The notes: generated from the letters alone by a model not told the origin. A stretch of DNA of 64,000 nucleotides from an uncultured Fibrobacter sp. (GCA_934699585.1 CAKUWY010000016.1:14102-78101), one strand, 5' to 3'. Numbered from the stretch's first letter, positions 32,454 through 40,967 are shown. Made by a program: numbers and translations.

Positions 32454-33773
32454 ATGAAATATCTATATCTCGACGGCTCTTGCGGTATCAGCGGCGATAT
32501 GACGGTTGCCGCACTTCTGGAATTGGGAGCCTCCCGCGAAAAACTGGACGCGGCGATTGCGGGGCTCGGCCTAGAAGGCGTCCACGTTCATGTGGAGCGC
32601 GCGAGCAGCTATAGCATCGCGGGGCTTTCTTTTGCGGTGCATGTTCACGGTCACGATGCTGACCACGTGCATTCTCACGAAGAAGGGTATGTAGAGCATT
32701 GTGAGACGAAAGACGATAGACGAAAGACGAAAGAATGTCATGAAGGTCATCATCATCATCACGAACACCGGCACTTGTCCGAGGTTTACGAGATTCTGGA
32801 CCGCGCAGCAAATGCAGGGGCAGTCACGCCCCGCGCCCTTGAAACCGCAAAAAAGATTTTTCGCATCATCGCCGAAGCCGAGGCAAAGGCTCACGGCGTG
32901 CTCGTAGAAGAAGTCCATTTCCACGAAGTGGGGGCCGTCGATTCCATCGTCGACATCTTGGCGGTCGCCGTCCTTGCCGATGACCTTGGCATAGAGAACT
33001 GCATCGTTACAAGGCTCAACGAAGGTTCTGGTTTTGTAGAAACGCAACATGGCCAGTTGCCGATTCCCGTGCCTGCGGTAGCGCACATTGCAGAAGCGGC
33101 TGGCATCGCGCTTCACATCACCGAAACGAAGGGCGAAATGGTCACCCCAACGGGAGCGGGCATCGTGGCGGCCCTCCGAACAAGTGAAAGCCTCCCAGCA
33201 AGCTACAAAATCTTAAAATCGGGCATAGGTCTCGGCAAGCGCGATTTCGGGCGTGCGAACTTCTTGCGGGCACAAATCATCGAGGACTGCGCAAGCGACA
33301 AAGGCGGCGACGCAACATCCAGTACCACGGGGTCCGCGGTTCTTGATTGCAATGTTTTCCAGCTCGAAGCGAACATCGACGATTCCACTCCCGAAGAACT
33401 GGGCTACGCCATGGATAAAATCTTCGAGGCGGGGGCCCGCGATGTTCATTTTATCCCTTGCTACATGAAGAAAAACCGCATGGGCACTCTCCTGTGCGCC
33501 CTCGCCGACAGCGAGCACCTGGCCGCCGTAGAGAAAGCCATTTTCTTGCATACATCGACCGCCGGCGTGCGCCGTTTCCCCGTAGAACGCACCTGCATGG
33601 CCCGCAGCACCTTCGAAGTCGAAACGGAATTCGGCAAGGTTCGCGTCAAGAAGTCCGTTTTGGGCGACATCGAAAAAATCAAGCCCGAATTTGACGACCT
33701 GAAAGCATGGGCCGACAAGGCGGGCGTTCCCATCCGCGAAATCCAGAAAGCGGTCGAGAAGAAACTGCACTAA
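32454..33773 (+). CDS. larC: nickel insertion protein LarC (single frame)
   Basis: A 439-residue LarC, the nickel insertase that uses CTP. YLDGSCGISGDMTVAALLEL at the N-terminus, VEEVHFHEVGAVDSIVDI and VTPTGAGIVAAL are family motifs. Residues 63-107 are rich in histidine (HVHGHDADHVHSH; HHHHHEHRH), a likely nickel store. In Lactiplantibacillus the gene is split into larC1 and larC2 by a programmed frameshift; here it is one frame. Residues about 84-94 (ETKDDRRKTKE) are encoded by a heptanucleotide tract shared with bioD. The leader is another heptanucleotide tract. Confidence 0.92.
   Translation: MKYLYLDGSCGISGDMTVAALLELGASREKLDAAIAGLGLEGVHVHVERASSYSIAGLSFAVHVHGHDADHVHSHEEGYVEHCETKDDRRKTKECHEGHHHHHEHRHLSEVYEILDRAANAGAVTPRALETAKKIFRIIAEAEAKAHGVLVEEVHFHEVGAVDSIVDILAVAVLADDLGIENCIVTRLNEGSGFVETQHGQLPIPVPAVAHIAEAAGIALHITETKGEMVTPTGAGIVAALRTSESLPASYKILKSGIGLGKRDFGRANFLRAQIIEDCASDKGGDATSSTTGSAVLDCNVFQLEANIDDSTPEELGYAMDKIFEAGARDVHFIPCYMKKNRMGTLLCALADSEHLAAVEKAIFLHTSTAGVRRFPVERTCMARSTFEVETEFGKVRVKKSVLGDIEKIKPEFDDLKAWADKAGVPIREIQKAVEKKLH
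32704..32734. repeat. heptanucleotide tract inside larC
   Basis: AGACGAA, AGACGAT, AGACGAA, AGACGAA, AGA: 30 of 31 bases match the tract at 23222-23252 in bioD. It lies within the histidine-rich region of larC, where a change in sequence may be tolerated, but gain or loss of one unit would shift the frame. Confidence 0.8.
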
Positions 33774-33812
33774 AAGTGAATTGTCAAGCCGCAATTTTGT
33801 ATTTTACTTTAC

Positions 33813-34622
33813 ATGGAAAGCTTGAGCCAAAAGTTTGAAAAACTGAAAAACCTCTTGCGCGAAATGGACCGCGTCGCCATCGCATTTTCTGCCGGCGTAG
33901 ATTCCACGTTCCTTGCGAAAGTCGCCCACGACACGCTGAGCGACAACATAGTCGCCTACACAGTCCAGGCAGGCATGGTTCCCGAACGCGAAATCGCATA
34001 TTCCCGAGTGTTCTGCAAGTTGCACGGAATCCCGCAGCAGCTGATAGAAGTTGACGAAATGCAGGTAGAAGGCTTTGCCGAAAACTCCAGGGAACGTTGC
34101 TACTTCTGCAAGCGCAACCTCTTTTCAAAAATTGCAGAACGCGCAAAGGCCGCAGGATTTTCAACCGTCTGCGAAGGCAGTAACGCCGACGACATTCACG
34201 ACTACCGCCCGGGAATGCGCGCCCTCCAGGAACTAGGCATCAGGAGCCCCCTCCTGGAATGCGAACTCACAAAAGCGGACATCCGCGAACTTTCGCGCCA
34301 ACTGGATTTACCTACATGGGGCAAGCCTTCCTTCGCCTGCCTCGCAAGCCGGATCCCCTACGGAGAACCCATTTCCCGGGAAAAGCTTTCCATGGTCTCC
34401 AATGCGGAGCAACTGCTTTTTGAAATGGGCTTCAAGCAGTTCCGCGTGCGCCTGCATGGCAACCTTGCCCGCATCGAGGTGTTGCCGGAAGATTTCAACA
34501 AGGTTCTAGAAAAGCGCGACCAGATTCTCGCAGCCTTCAAGAAAATCGGATTTACCTACATCTCGCTTGACCTGCAGGGCTTCCGCAGCGGCAGCCTGAA
34601 CGAGACTTTAGCTACAAAGTAA
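33813..34622 (+). CDS. larE: ATP-dependent sacrificial sulfur transferase LarE
   Basis: A 269-residue LarE of the PP-loop ATP pyrophosphatase family (IAFSAGVDSTFLAKVAHD). It adds sulfur to the pyridinium carboxylates of the cofactor. Cys176 in KPSFACLASRIPYGEP stands at the position of the sacrificial cysteine of the Lactiplantibacillus enzyme; further cysteines lie in RERCYFCKRNLF. No strong ribosome site is seen. With larB and larC this completes the known cofactor pathway; larA itself is not in the window. Confidence 0.92.
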   Translation: MESLSQKFEKLKNLLREMDRVAIAFSAGVDSTFLAKVAHDTLSDNIVAYTVQAGMVPEREIAYSRVFCKLHGIPQQLIEVDEMQVEGFAENSRERCYFCKRNLFSKIAERAKAAGFSTVCEGSNADDIHDYRPGMRALQELGIRSPLLECELTKADIRELSRQLDLPTWGKPSFACLASRIPYGEPISREKLSMVSNAEQLLFEMGFKQFRVRLHGNLARIEVLPEDFNKVLEKRDQILAAFKKIGFTYISLDLQGFRSGSLNETLATK

Positions 34623-34640
34623 TGAAAAATCGAAAGTAAA

Positions 34641-34670
34641 GCCCCCTCGTTTTTCCGAGGGAGCCTTTTT
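34641..34670. terminator. intrinsic terminator after larE
   Basis: Stem CCCTCG (34644-34649) with CGAGGG (34656-34661), flanked by a T-rich end (CCTTTTTG). It lies between larE and the convergent small gene and may act for both. Confidence 0.7.
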
Positions 34671-34684
34671 GACGATATGTCCGT

Positions 34685-35086
34685 TTATTTCACGAAAGCG
34701 GCGAGAAGTTTATGTGCCTCGTCGCCTTCGGCAAAACGGATTTCACCTACGGTATGGTACTCGAATCCCGAGAACTGCTGCAGGTGCAGTGCCGCAAATT
34801 CGCGGTCCTGCGAATAGCAGAGATTCAGGCGGAAGTTCCCGTTGTCGCCTGTTTTCGGATGGCCATTTTTTTGAACGACCGCGTCCAGGGCGCTTGAAGA
34901 AGCTTCGACAATTTCCTTGACCTTTTGGCCCTCCGTAGGGCTGTAGTCCAGGCAAGTTCCCACTACGGGCGAATTCGTCCTGGTGTAGGTGACGTTGGTC
35001 TTGAAACCGAAAAACTTCTTTTCGGTCTTGATATAGGGCTTGTTGAAGACAGCTCTCGCCATCATCATTTTTGAAATGTTTTCCAT
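34685..35086 (-). CDS. hypothetical protein
   Basis: A 133-residue soluble protein, no signal peptide, no membrane helix. I do not recognise it. It has basic N-terminal residues (MARAVFNKPYIKTEKKFFG), a central acidic-to-polar region and HLQQFSGFEYHTVGEIRF near the C-terminus. The A-rich AGAGAAAG before the ATG is a weak ribosome site. It is convergent with larE across a terminator. Confidence 0.6.
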   Translation of the reverse strand: MENISKMMMARAVFNKPYIKTEKKFFGFKTNVTYTRTNSPVVGTCLDYSPTEGQKVKEIVEASSSALDAVVQKNGHPKTGDNGNFRLNLCYSQDREFAALHLQQFSGFEYHTVGEIRFAEGDEAHKLLAAFVK

Positions 35087-35179
35087 GTTCTTTCTCTTTT
35101 TTTTAAATGAATGTAATCGCGCACCCCGGCAGGGGCCGCGGCAATTTACATGTGACTGAGTATTCGGAGAAAGAACTTG

Positions 35180-35605
35180 CTAACAGAGCATTCGCTCTAG
35201 CGTATAAACGTAATACTCTTTGGATTTCTGATAAACTAGCGGCAAGGGGAAGCCGCAATGGATGCAAATAGTTGGCCGTGCGATCTTAGTCGGAAATGGC
35301 GTAGCCTGCTTGAACGTTGCCGAACTGCGTCCGCCATCCCCTTGAAGGCCGTTGCCGCGCGATGCACGCAAGGACACCTGCTGGCCCGACCTGCGTGTAA
35401 ACTGCATGGCCTCGGCAGTCGATTCCCGCAACAGGAACAGCGGACTTTCGGCATGCACATTGTCGGCGGAGGCCTTGCCATATTCCGAAGCCCGCCCCAT
35501 TTCGGTTCCGTAATCGTAAACAAAAGAACCTTCGACAACGGCAGCAAGAATCGCGAACAACGCGACCGCAATCATCGAAGAAATATTTTCTTTTACGGAC
35601 CTCAT
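35180..35605 (-). CDS. hypothetical protein with N-terminal membrane segment
   Basis: A 141-residue frame beginning MRSVKENISSMIAVALFAIL, a signal anchor, then a polar region with HAESPLFLLRESTAEAMQF. The C-terminal third is basic and without a clear domain. I do not recognise it and no ribosome site is evident. The opposite strand also has a long frame, so the call is uncertain. It lies between the hypothetical gene at 34685 and the SMR exporter. Confidence 0.4.
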   Translation of the reverse strand: MRSVKENISSMIAVALFAILAAVVEGSFVYDYGTEMGRASEYGKASADNVHAESPLFLLRESTAEAMQFTRRSGQQVSLRASRGNGLQGDGGRSSATFKQATPFPTKIARPTICIHCGFPLPLVYQKSKEYYVYTLERMLC

Positions 35606-35747
35606 CGCTGAATAAGATAGAATTTTTTTGGGGAATAACTATCTTTGTTCCATATTTTGAACCGCGCCCTGCTGCCACCGGGTAACAGGGGAACACGCAT
35701 TCTTTATCGTTAGGTCTTTGAAGATAAAGATTCCTGGAGGTAAAGAA

Positions 35748-36062
35748 ATGGAATGGTTTATGCTTGCTGTGGCGGGCGTTCTCGAAGTGGTTTGGGCCTG
35801 CGCCATGAAATACTCGGAGGGCTTTTCCAAAACAGGCCCTTCAGTCATCACGGTAATCGGTTTCCTTTTGAGCGCCGTATTCTTGTCGCTCGCCGTAAAG
35901 AAGCTGCCGCTCGGCACCGCCTATGCGATATGGACAGGACTAGGCACGGTGGGAACGTTCGCCCTGGGCGTTTATCTATTTCAGGAGCATTTCTCTATCC
36001 CGAAAGCCATTTGCGTTTTGCTTATTTTATCCGGGATTGTCGGCTTGAAATTATTGCATTAA
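35748..36062 (+). CDS. sugE: SMR family exporter, SugE/Gdx (guanidinium) type
   Basis: A 104-residue four-helix small multidrug resistance protein. The first helix AVAGVLEVVWACAMKYSEGF carries the essential glutamate and the W-A-x-x-M/L-K-Y segment of the SugE/Gdx branch, which exports guanidinium ion. GGAGG precedes ATG 35748. A hairpin CTTTATC/GATAAAG (about 35702-35728) precedes it, but I could not match it to a known guanidine riboswitch class. Its last 41 bases overlap the convergent DUF4405 gene. Confidence 0.85.
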   Translation: MEWFMLAVAGVLEVVWACAMKYSEGFSKTGPSVITVIGFLLSAVFLSLAVKKLPLGTAYAIWTGLGTVGTFALGVYLFQEHFSIPKAICVLLILSGIVGLKLLH

Positions 36063-36666
36063 AAAGATGCACCACGACGGCAAACAGCGCCATGATGGCG
36101 ATGTAGTCTAGCGCGAACAACAAATAGCCGCGCTCCGCGTCAAAGAAGAAAAACGGTTGCTGCAGGAACATGTATTTCCAAAGCCCGCGAATTACGAAGG
36201 CGTAAATTCCGTAAATTGCAAGTGCGGACATCACGCCCGTTGCAACCTTGCCGCGGATAAACATCGACAAATGTAGCCCGATGTGGAGCGACACGAAAAC
36301 CAAGTACCAGTGGCTTGCGAGCAGGTGCGCCGTGCGAGCAAAATTCGAGCCGCTTTCGATGCCAAGCCAAGCAAACACATGGGTCGAGAGCATCACGCCG
36401 CTTACCATCAAGAACAAAACGCACACGATAACACCTGCGTTAATGATTGTCCGCACGATTCGTAGTGCATTGTATTTGCCCTTGAGCACGCCTTTAACCC
36501 ATGCGCGATTCAAAACAACATGCACAGCCCACAGAACAAATAAAACAACGCCCAGAATCTCGTGAACAGCAGTCGATTCAAAAAAATAATTGCCGCCCAT
36601 CAGCACAAGCGTCGCGACCGTCATCGCGATATCAAGCGGCATACGTATTTTAGCGGAAATCGGCAT
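36022..36666 (-). CDS. DUF4405-type membrane protein, possible haem-binding
   Basis: A 214-residue protein with about five membrane helices. Histidines sit in helix contexts (VHEILGVVLFVLWAVHVVLN; AHLLASHWYLVFVSLHIGLH), as in cytochrome b561-like and DUF4405 proteins that hold haem. It follows the SUMF1-flavodoxin gene by 15 bases and could carry electrons across the membrane to the exported flavodoxin domain; this is inference. The 3' end overlaps sugE on the other strand. Confidence 0.75.
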   Translation of the reverse strand: MPISAKIRMPLDIAMTVATLVLMGGNYFFESTAVHEILGVVLFVLWAVHVVLNRAWVKGVLKGKYNALRIVRTIINAGVIVCVLFLMVSGVMLSTHVFAWLGIESGSNFARTAHLLASHWYLVFVSLHIGLHLSMFIRGKVATGVMSALAIYGIYAFVIRGLWKYMFLQQPFFFFDAERGYLLFALDYIAIMALFAVVVHLFNAIISSRQSRIK

Positions 36667-36681
36667 ATCAAGGAATATACA

Positions 36682-38115
36682 TTATTTCGCCTTCACGCCG
36701 TTTTTTTCGAGCCACTTGGCCACATCTTTCGAGAGGCTCGAACCGCCGGAGTAATGCACCGAAAGGCCTTCGCTAATTTTTGCGTTGGGCGCGAGTTTCG
36801 CTATCGCGGTGATGCTTTGGCCAAAGCGCCCGCCACCGTGAGAGCAGAACGGTAGAATCCGCTTACCCGTAAAGTCGTAACTTTCAAGCAAAGTCGCAAT
36901 AGGCATCGGGATACTCGCCCACCAGTTGGGGTAACCGATGATAATCGTTTCGTAATCTGCCCACTTCTTTGCGTCGGGCTTTTTCTTGAGGGCGGGGCGC
37001 GCCTGTTTGTGCTGGTCGTTCTGCGCCTGCTTCAAGACGGTGTTGTAGTCGTCGGAATAGGGCTTCACGAGTTCAAGTTCCACCATGTCGAAATCGGTCT
37101 GCTTCTTGATTTCGCGGGCGACCCCGCGGGTATTCCCGCTCCAGGAATAGAAAACAATCAGCGCACGGGAAGTGCCTTTCGTGTTCGACGCCGCTTGCGC
37201 CTTTTCGCCCTTAAAGCCCGCCGCTTCCTGGGTCACAAAAGTTCCCTTGACGCCTGCACCCGCATTCATGGCGAGCCTGAGCCCCACATTGTAACTCTTG
37301 CTGGATTGCTGCATAGCCCCGCGATAGGCGCTGCGGAGGTTCTTGCCGAAATCGTTCCAGCCGCCACCGCGATTCACGCGCCTTGTGCCCGAAGGCTTGC
37401 CCGCCGGATCAACCGTCACGCTTGTCGAGCCTGCAGAAACACCGTAATCGCCGTAAAAGTCAAAGCACCATTCGCCCACGTTCCCGTAAATGTCATAAAG
37501 CCCGAAGGGATTGGGCTTGAAGTTGCCCACGGGGAGCGTGTTCCCGCGGTAAACGCCGGGGCGTGTTTCCAGGACCTCGTCGTTGAAATAGTTCTGCTCG
37601 ATTTGATACGGATAATGTCCATAAAAATTCACGTCGTCGGCACCGGGAGCCTTCTTTGTGTAGAACGGCGTGGTCGTGCCGCCTCGGGCCGCGTATTCCC
37701 ATTCCGCTTCGGTGGGGAGCCTGTAGCCGTTCGCCTCGCGATTCCAGCTGACCGCATCGCCTTCGATAGCGTAAACGAGAGTGCGTCCGTCGCGTTCGCT
37801 TAACTTGTTGCAAAAACGAACCGCATCAAGCCACGTGATGTTTTCGACGGGCAAGTCGTCACCCTTGAAACTGGAGGGGTTCTCGCCCATTACCTCACGG
37901 TAAAGCTTTTGCGTCACCTCGTATTTGCCCAGGTAAAAATCGGAGACCTTCACCTTGTGGAGCGTCTCGTCGTTGACACGCCAGTCCTCGTTTGCGGGGC
38001 TTCCCATGTTGAAAGTCCCGCCCTTGATAAGCACGAAGCCGTCGGGCGCAGGTGCCGCCGCAAGCGACACCGCCGAGAACCACAAAATTGCACAAGAAAA
38101 AAATTTAGCGAGCAT
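36682..38115 (-). CDS. exported SUMF1 domain - flavodoxin fusion
   Basis: A 477-residue protein with a signal peptide (FFSCAILWFSAVSLAAA). Residues ~24-285 are a formylglycine-generating-enzyme-like (SUMF1) domain: GGTFNMGSPANEDWR, YRLPTEAEWEYAARGG, NVGEWCFDFYG, RRVNRGGGWNDF. The paired active-site cysteines of true FGE are not at the expected place, so sulfatase activation is unlikely. Residues ~315-475 are a flavodoxin: LIVFYSWSGNTRGVAREI and IIIGYPNWWASIPMPIATLL. The two parts are joined by an A/Q/T-rich linker. Its start overlaps the stop of the upstream CMD-cupin gene. Confidence 0.85.
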   Translation of the reverse strand: MLAKFFSCAILWFSAVSLAAAPAPDGFVLIKGGTFNMGSPANEDWRVNDETLHKVKVSDFYLGKYEVTQKLYREVMGENPSSFKGDDLPVENITWLDAVRFCNKLSERDGRTLVYAIEGDAVSWNREANGYRLPTEAEWEYAARGGTTTPFYTKKAPGADDVNFYGHYPYQIEQNYFNDEVLETRPGVYRGNTLPVGNFKPNPFGLYDIYGNVGEWCFDFYGDYGVSAGSTSVTVDPAGKPSGTRRVNRGGGWNDFGKNLRSAYRGAMQQSSKSYNVGLRLAMNAGAGVKGTFVTQEAAGFKGEKAQAASNTKGTSRALIVFYSWSGNTRGVAREIKKQTDFDMVELELVKPYSDDYNTVLKQAQNDQHKQARPALKKKPDAKKWADYETIIIGYPNWWASIPMPIATLLESYDFTGKRILPFCSHGGGRFGQSITAIAKLAPNAKISEGLSVHYSGGSSLSKDVAKWLEKNGVKAK

Positions 38116-39353
38116 TATTTCAACTTCCCGTAGTCTTCGTCGCTTACAGGTTCAAGCCATTCATTGCTGGTGCCTTCGCCGGGAACTTCGAACGCAATGT
38201 GGCTAAACCAGGAGTTTTTCTTTGCGCCGTGCCAGTGCTTGACATTCGCAGGGATCACTACGGCATCGCCCGGATTCAGGCTTACGGGAGCCTGTCCCTC
38301 AATTTGATACCAGCCGCTCCCTGCCGTTACAATCAGCACCTGACCACCACCCTTTTTTGCATGATGGATATGCCAGTTGTTGCGGCACGCCGGTTCAAAC
38401 GTGACATTGTTCATCGGGAACCCTGACTTGGCATCCGTAACAGAATTCAAATATGAATTTCCGATAAAGTATTTGGCGTAATTCACATTGGGTACACCAA
38501 TCCCGAACTTATTCTGCTTTGCAAATTCCACCGAATCGCTAACGATGTTGTCTTTTGCAGATTCAACAGCAGAGACCTTTACACTACCTTCAGCCGCAGC
38601 CTCCTTCAAAAGGCGCAACGCGTTCAGCGTACGCGGATAACCGCAATACGGCAAGCAGTTGTAAATCGCCTGTTCCACGTATTCGGCCGTGCGAATCTTG
38701 AGGTTCGCGCCGATGTGCGCCTTGAGCTGCGGCTCCGTTCCCAGGTTCACGAGAATCGCCATCGTCAAGAGTTCGCGGGTATTCAGGTCGAGCCCCTTGC
38801 GGGTGTAGTAATCGCCAAAGCAGTTGCTCGCAAGGAAGTAGTTGATGGCAGGCATCGCGTCCTTGCCCGCCTTCGCCATCTCGACATACGCAGGGTTGAA
38901 CAATGTCCCCTGGGCGGCAGCACCTGCTTGAAGGCGAGTTTCCGCATTGACAGTCGCACGAGATTCCTCGGCATTCACGCCCTTCGCCTTGAACACGCCG
39001 CGGGCAATTTCCACAGCATCCACCGTCCGCGGGAACCCGGTGTAGGGAGCGCACTGGTAAATCGCCTCGAGAATCTCTTCGGGAGCAAGCCCCTGCGCAA
39101 GCGCCGTCGCCACTTCTTCTTGCAAAAGAGCGCCCGACTGCTGCGTCACAAGCGACACCAGGCGAATCAACTCCACCTCGCGCTTTTCCACAAGCGGAGT
39201 CGCCGCCGGAACCTCGTTCTGCGTGAAGTTGTCCATCACGGCACGCAGTTCCTTGTCCTGCGAAAGCGCCTTCGCCCCGTCTTGCGGGCAGCAATCGCAC
39301 GCGGCAAGCACCGCACCCATACCAAGCATCGTCATAATCGTCCCTAGTTTCAT
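38115..39353 (-). CDS. lipoprotein with two carboxymuconolactone-decarboxylase-like domains and a cupin
   Basis: A 412-residue lipoprotein (lipobox L-A-A-C-D-C-C). Two CMD domains (ALAQGLAPEEILEAIYQCAP and LTMAILVNLGTEPQLKAHIG) each end in an Y-x-G-F/Y-P-R-T segment. A C-terminal cupin follows with histidine ligands in NWHIHHAKKGGGQVLIV and NVKHWHGAKK. CMD domains of this sort are linked with peroxide or thiol redox reactions. It leads the operon with the SUMF1-flavodoxin and the DUF4405 protein. A TATGC-N7-GCATA box lies about 80 bases upstream. Confidence 0.85.
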   Translation of the reverse strand: MKLGTIMTMLGMGAVLAACDCCPQDGAKALSQDKELRAVMDNFTQNEVPAATPLVEKREVELIRLVSLVTQQSGALLQEEVATALAQGLAPEEILEAIYQCAPYTGFPRTVDAVEIARGVFKAKGVNAEESRATVNAETRLQAGAAAQGTLFNPAYVEMAKAGKDAMPAINYFLASNCFGDYYTRKGLDLNTRELLTMAILVNLGTEPQLKAHIGANLKIRTAEYVEQAIYNCLPYCGYPRTLNALRLLKEAAAEGSVKVSAVESAKDNIVSDSVEFAKQNKFGIGVPNVNYAKYFIGNSYLNSVTDAKSGFPMNNVTFEPACRNNWHIHHAKKGGGQVLIVTAGSGWYQIEGQAPVSLNPGDAVVIPANVKHWHGAKKNSWFSHIAFEVPGEGTSNEWLEPVSDEDYGKLK

Positions 39354-39431
39354 GGTTTGTTCCTTTTTTATCTACGCCTTTAATATAAATAAATGCGCAA
39401 ATCCCGCAAAATACCATTTTTTCATGCTCAG

Positions 39432-39448
39432 TATGCGCGAAACGCATA
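39432..39448 (-). promoter_or_regulatory. putative LysR-type box before the CMD-cupin operon
   Basis: TATGC-GCGAAAC-GCATA, with flanks CATGCTCAG and GTGAAAAC, closely similar to 50525-50541 upstream of another flavodoxin gene. Confidence 0.6.
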
Positions 39449-39542
39449 GTGAAAACGACACATCACGACCTTTTGGGCGTTCCCCGGTCCGATTCCTGAA
39501 TTTATAAATGTGTTATATTTCTACAGAAAAGGACTCTGTAAT

Positions 39543-39611
39543 ATGACCAAGGCAATGTTTATCAACGGAAGCCCCCGTAAGAACGGCAACACGGCCAAAC
39601 TTTTAAACTAA
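39543..39611 (+). pseudogene. 5' fragment of an FMN reductase gene
   Basis: ATG 39543 starts MFINGSPRKNGNTAKLL after three residues, the flavin-binding N-terminus of iron-sulfur-flavoprotein-type FMN reductases, and stops after 22 codons. The break lies exactly where the inverted repeat and promoter of the DUF4143 ATPase gene begin. A possible matching 3' fragment lies after that gene at 40970-41060. Confidence 0.7.
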
Positions 39612-39664
39612 AAAGTATAAATTTGTCGTAAAATTTTGACTTTTTCATACTTTTTAGTTATATT
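39607..39664 (+). promoter_or_regulatory. promoter and inverted repeat of the second DUF4143 ATPase
   Basis: TTGACT (39636-39641) and TATATT (39659-39664) are 17 bp apart. A 12-bp perfect inverted repeat, ACTAAAAAGTAT (39607-39618) and ATACTTTTTAGT (39647-39658), has its right arm filling the spacer next to the -10 box. The ATG follows seven bases after the -10, so the mRNA is probably leaderless. Confidence 0.75.
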
Positions 39665-39671
39665 ATAGAGT

Positions 39672-40967
39672 ATGAAGCGCAAAATTGAAGAAAAACTGCT
39701 CCAATGGGCCGATGCACCCAAAAGAATGCCCCTCCTGCTGCAAGGGGCCCGCCAGGTAGGCAAGTCCTTCCTTCTGGAATGGCTGGGGACCACCCGTTTT
39801 GAAAACATGGTTCACGTAAACCTGGAAACACAGGTTTCCATTGCAGAAATGTTCAACGGCGACATTACCCCGCAAAAAGTCATCCATGCGCTCGAAACCG
39901 TTTCCCAGACTCCGATCAAGCCACAAAAGACACTCATCATCCTAGACGAAATCCAATGTTCCGAAAGGGCGCTGATGTCGCTCAAAATGTTCTGCGAAGA
40001 CGCTCCAGAATATGCCGTTGCGGCGGCAGGGAGCCTGCTCGGAGTAGCCATCAACCGCGAGAAATACTCCTTCCCCGTCGGCAAGGTTCATGAACAGACG
40101 CTTTTCCCGCTAGACTTCGAGGAATTTCTCTGGGCATGCGGCGACGACGCCCTCGCCAAGACAATCCGCGAGCACTACACGACTTTCAATCCGCTAGAAG
40201 AACCCATCCACAACAAGGCCATTGAACGATACAAGCAGTATCTGATTCTCGGTGGAATGCCCGCCGTCGTGCAAAACTTCATCGACACGGGAAGCATCAT
40301 TCTCCCGACCGAAATCCAGAACCGCATTTTGAACGAATACTCCGCCGACATGGCGAAATACGCCTCGCCAGCCCAGGCCGTAAAAATCCGCGGGTGCTAC
40401 AATTCCATTCCCGTACAACTTGCCAAAGAGAACCGAAAGTTCCAATACAAGCTGGTCCAGCGTGGCGGAACGGCGACCATCTTCGGAGAATCCCTGGATT
40501 GGCTTACGTTCGCAGGGCTTATCGTCAAATGCGAACTTGTCGACAACGGATTCATGCCGCTGGCCGCCTACGTGAACATGTCCGACTTCAAAATATACAT
40601 GGGCGACATCGGGCTGCTCACCCTTAAATCCGGGATGGCGTCGCAAGTCATACTGTCTGAAAACGAACCCGACAACGGATTTATGGGCGGTCTAACCGAA
40701 AACTATGTAGCGCAGGCCCTTGCAACAAACGGGCACAGGCTTTTCTACTGGAAGAACAAGAACACCGCCGAAGTCGACTTCGTCTTGCAAATTCAGGACA
40801 AGATAATCCCTGTCGAGGTCAAGAAGGGACGCCACACAAAATCAACCAGCCTCACAATGTTTCGCAAGCAATTCAATTGTGAAAAATCCATCCGAATTTC
40901 TAAGAAGAATTTCGGAAACACCGAGGGAGTTCTCTCTATTCCCTGCTATGCGGTATTCTGCATTTGA
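39672..40967 (+). CDS. AAA ATPase with DUF4143, copy 2
   Basis: A 431-residue protein. Walker A is LLLQGARQVGKSFLLEWL, Walker B LIILDEIQCS, sensor YAVAAAGSLLGVA. The C-terminal DUF4143 nuclease-like part has AEVDFVLQIQDKIIPVEVKK. The role of these ATPases is not established. The gene with its promoter appears to interrupt an FMN reductase gene. No ribosome site is present; the start is almost at the expected transcription start. Confidence 0.85.
   Translation: MKRKIEEKLLQWADAPKRMPLLLQGARQVGKSFLLEWLGTTRFENMVHVNLETQVSIAEMFNGDITPQKVIHALETVSQTPIKPQKTLIILDEIQCSERALMSLKMFCEDAPEYAVAAAGSLLGVAINREKYSFPVGKVHEQTLFPLDFEEFLWACGDDALAKTIREHYTTFNPLEEPIHNKAIERYKQYLILGGMPAVVQNFIDTGSIILPTEIQNRILNEYSADMAKYASPAQAVKIRGCYNSIPVQLAKENRKFQYKLVQRGGTATIFGESLDWLTFAGLIVKCELVDNGFMPLAAYVNMSDFKIYMGDIGLLTLKSGMASQVILSENEPDNGFMGGLTENYVAQALATNGHRLFYWKNKNTAEVDFVLQIQDKIIPVEVKKGRHTKSTSLTMFRKQFNCEKSIRISKKNFGNTEGVLSIPCYAVFCI

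Noticed and set aside
32454..33773. Split larC with programmed frameshift as in Lactiplantibacillus
   Set aside because: The gene is one continuous frame of normal full length.
35258..35611. Plus-strand gene opposite the hypothetical protein at 35180-35605
   Set aside because: The frame is R/Q/H-rich without signal, domain or ribosome site; the minus-strand frame has a plausible membrane start.
35640..35747. Guanidine riboswitch before the SugE-type exporter
   Set aside because: A small hairpin is present, but I could not match the conserved nucleotides of guanidine-I, -II or -III riboswitches.
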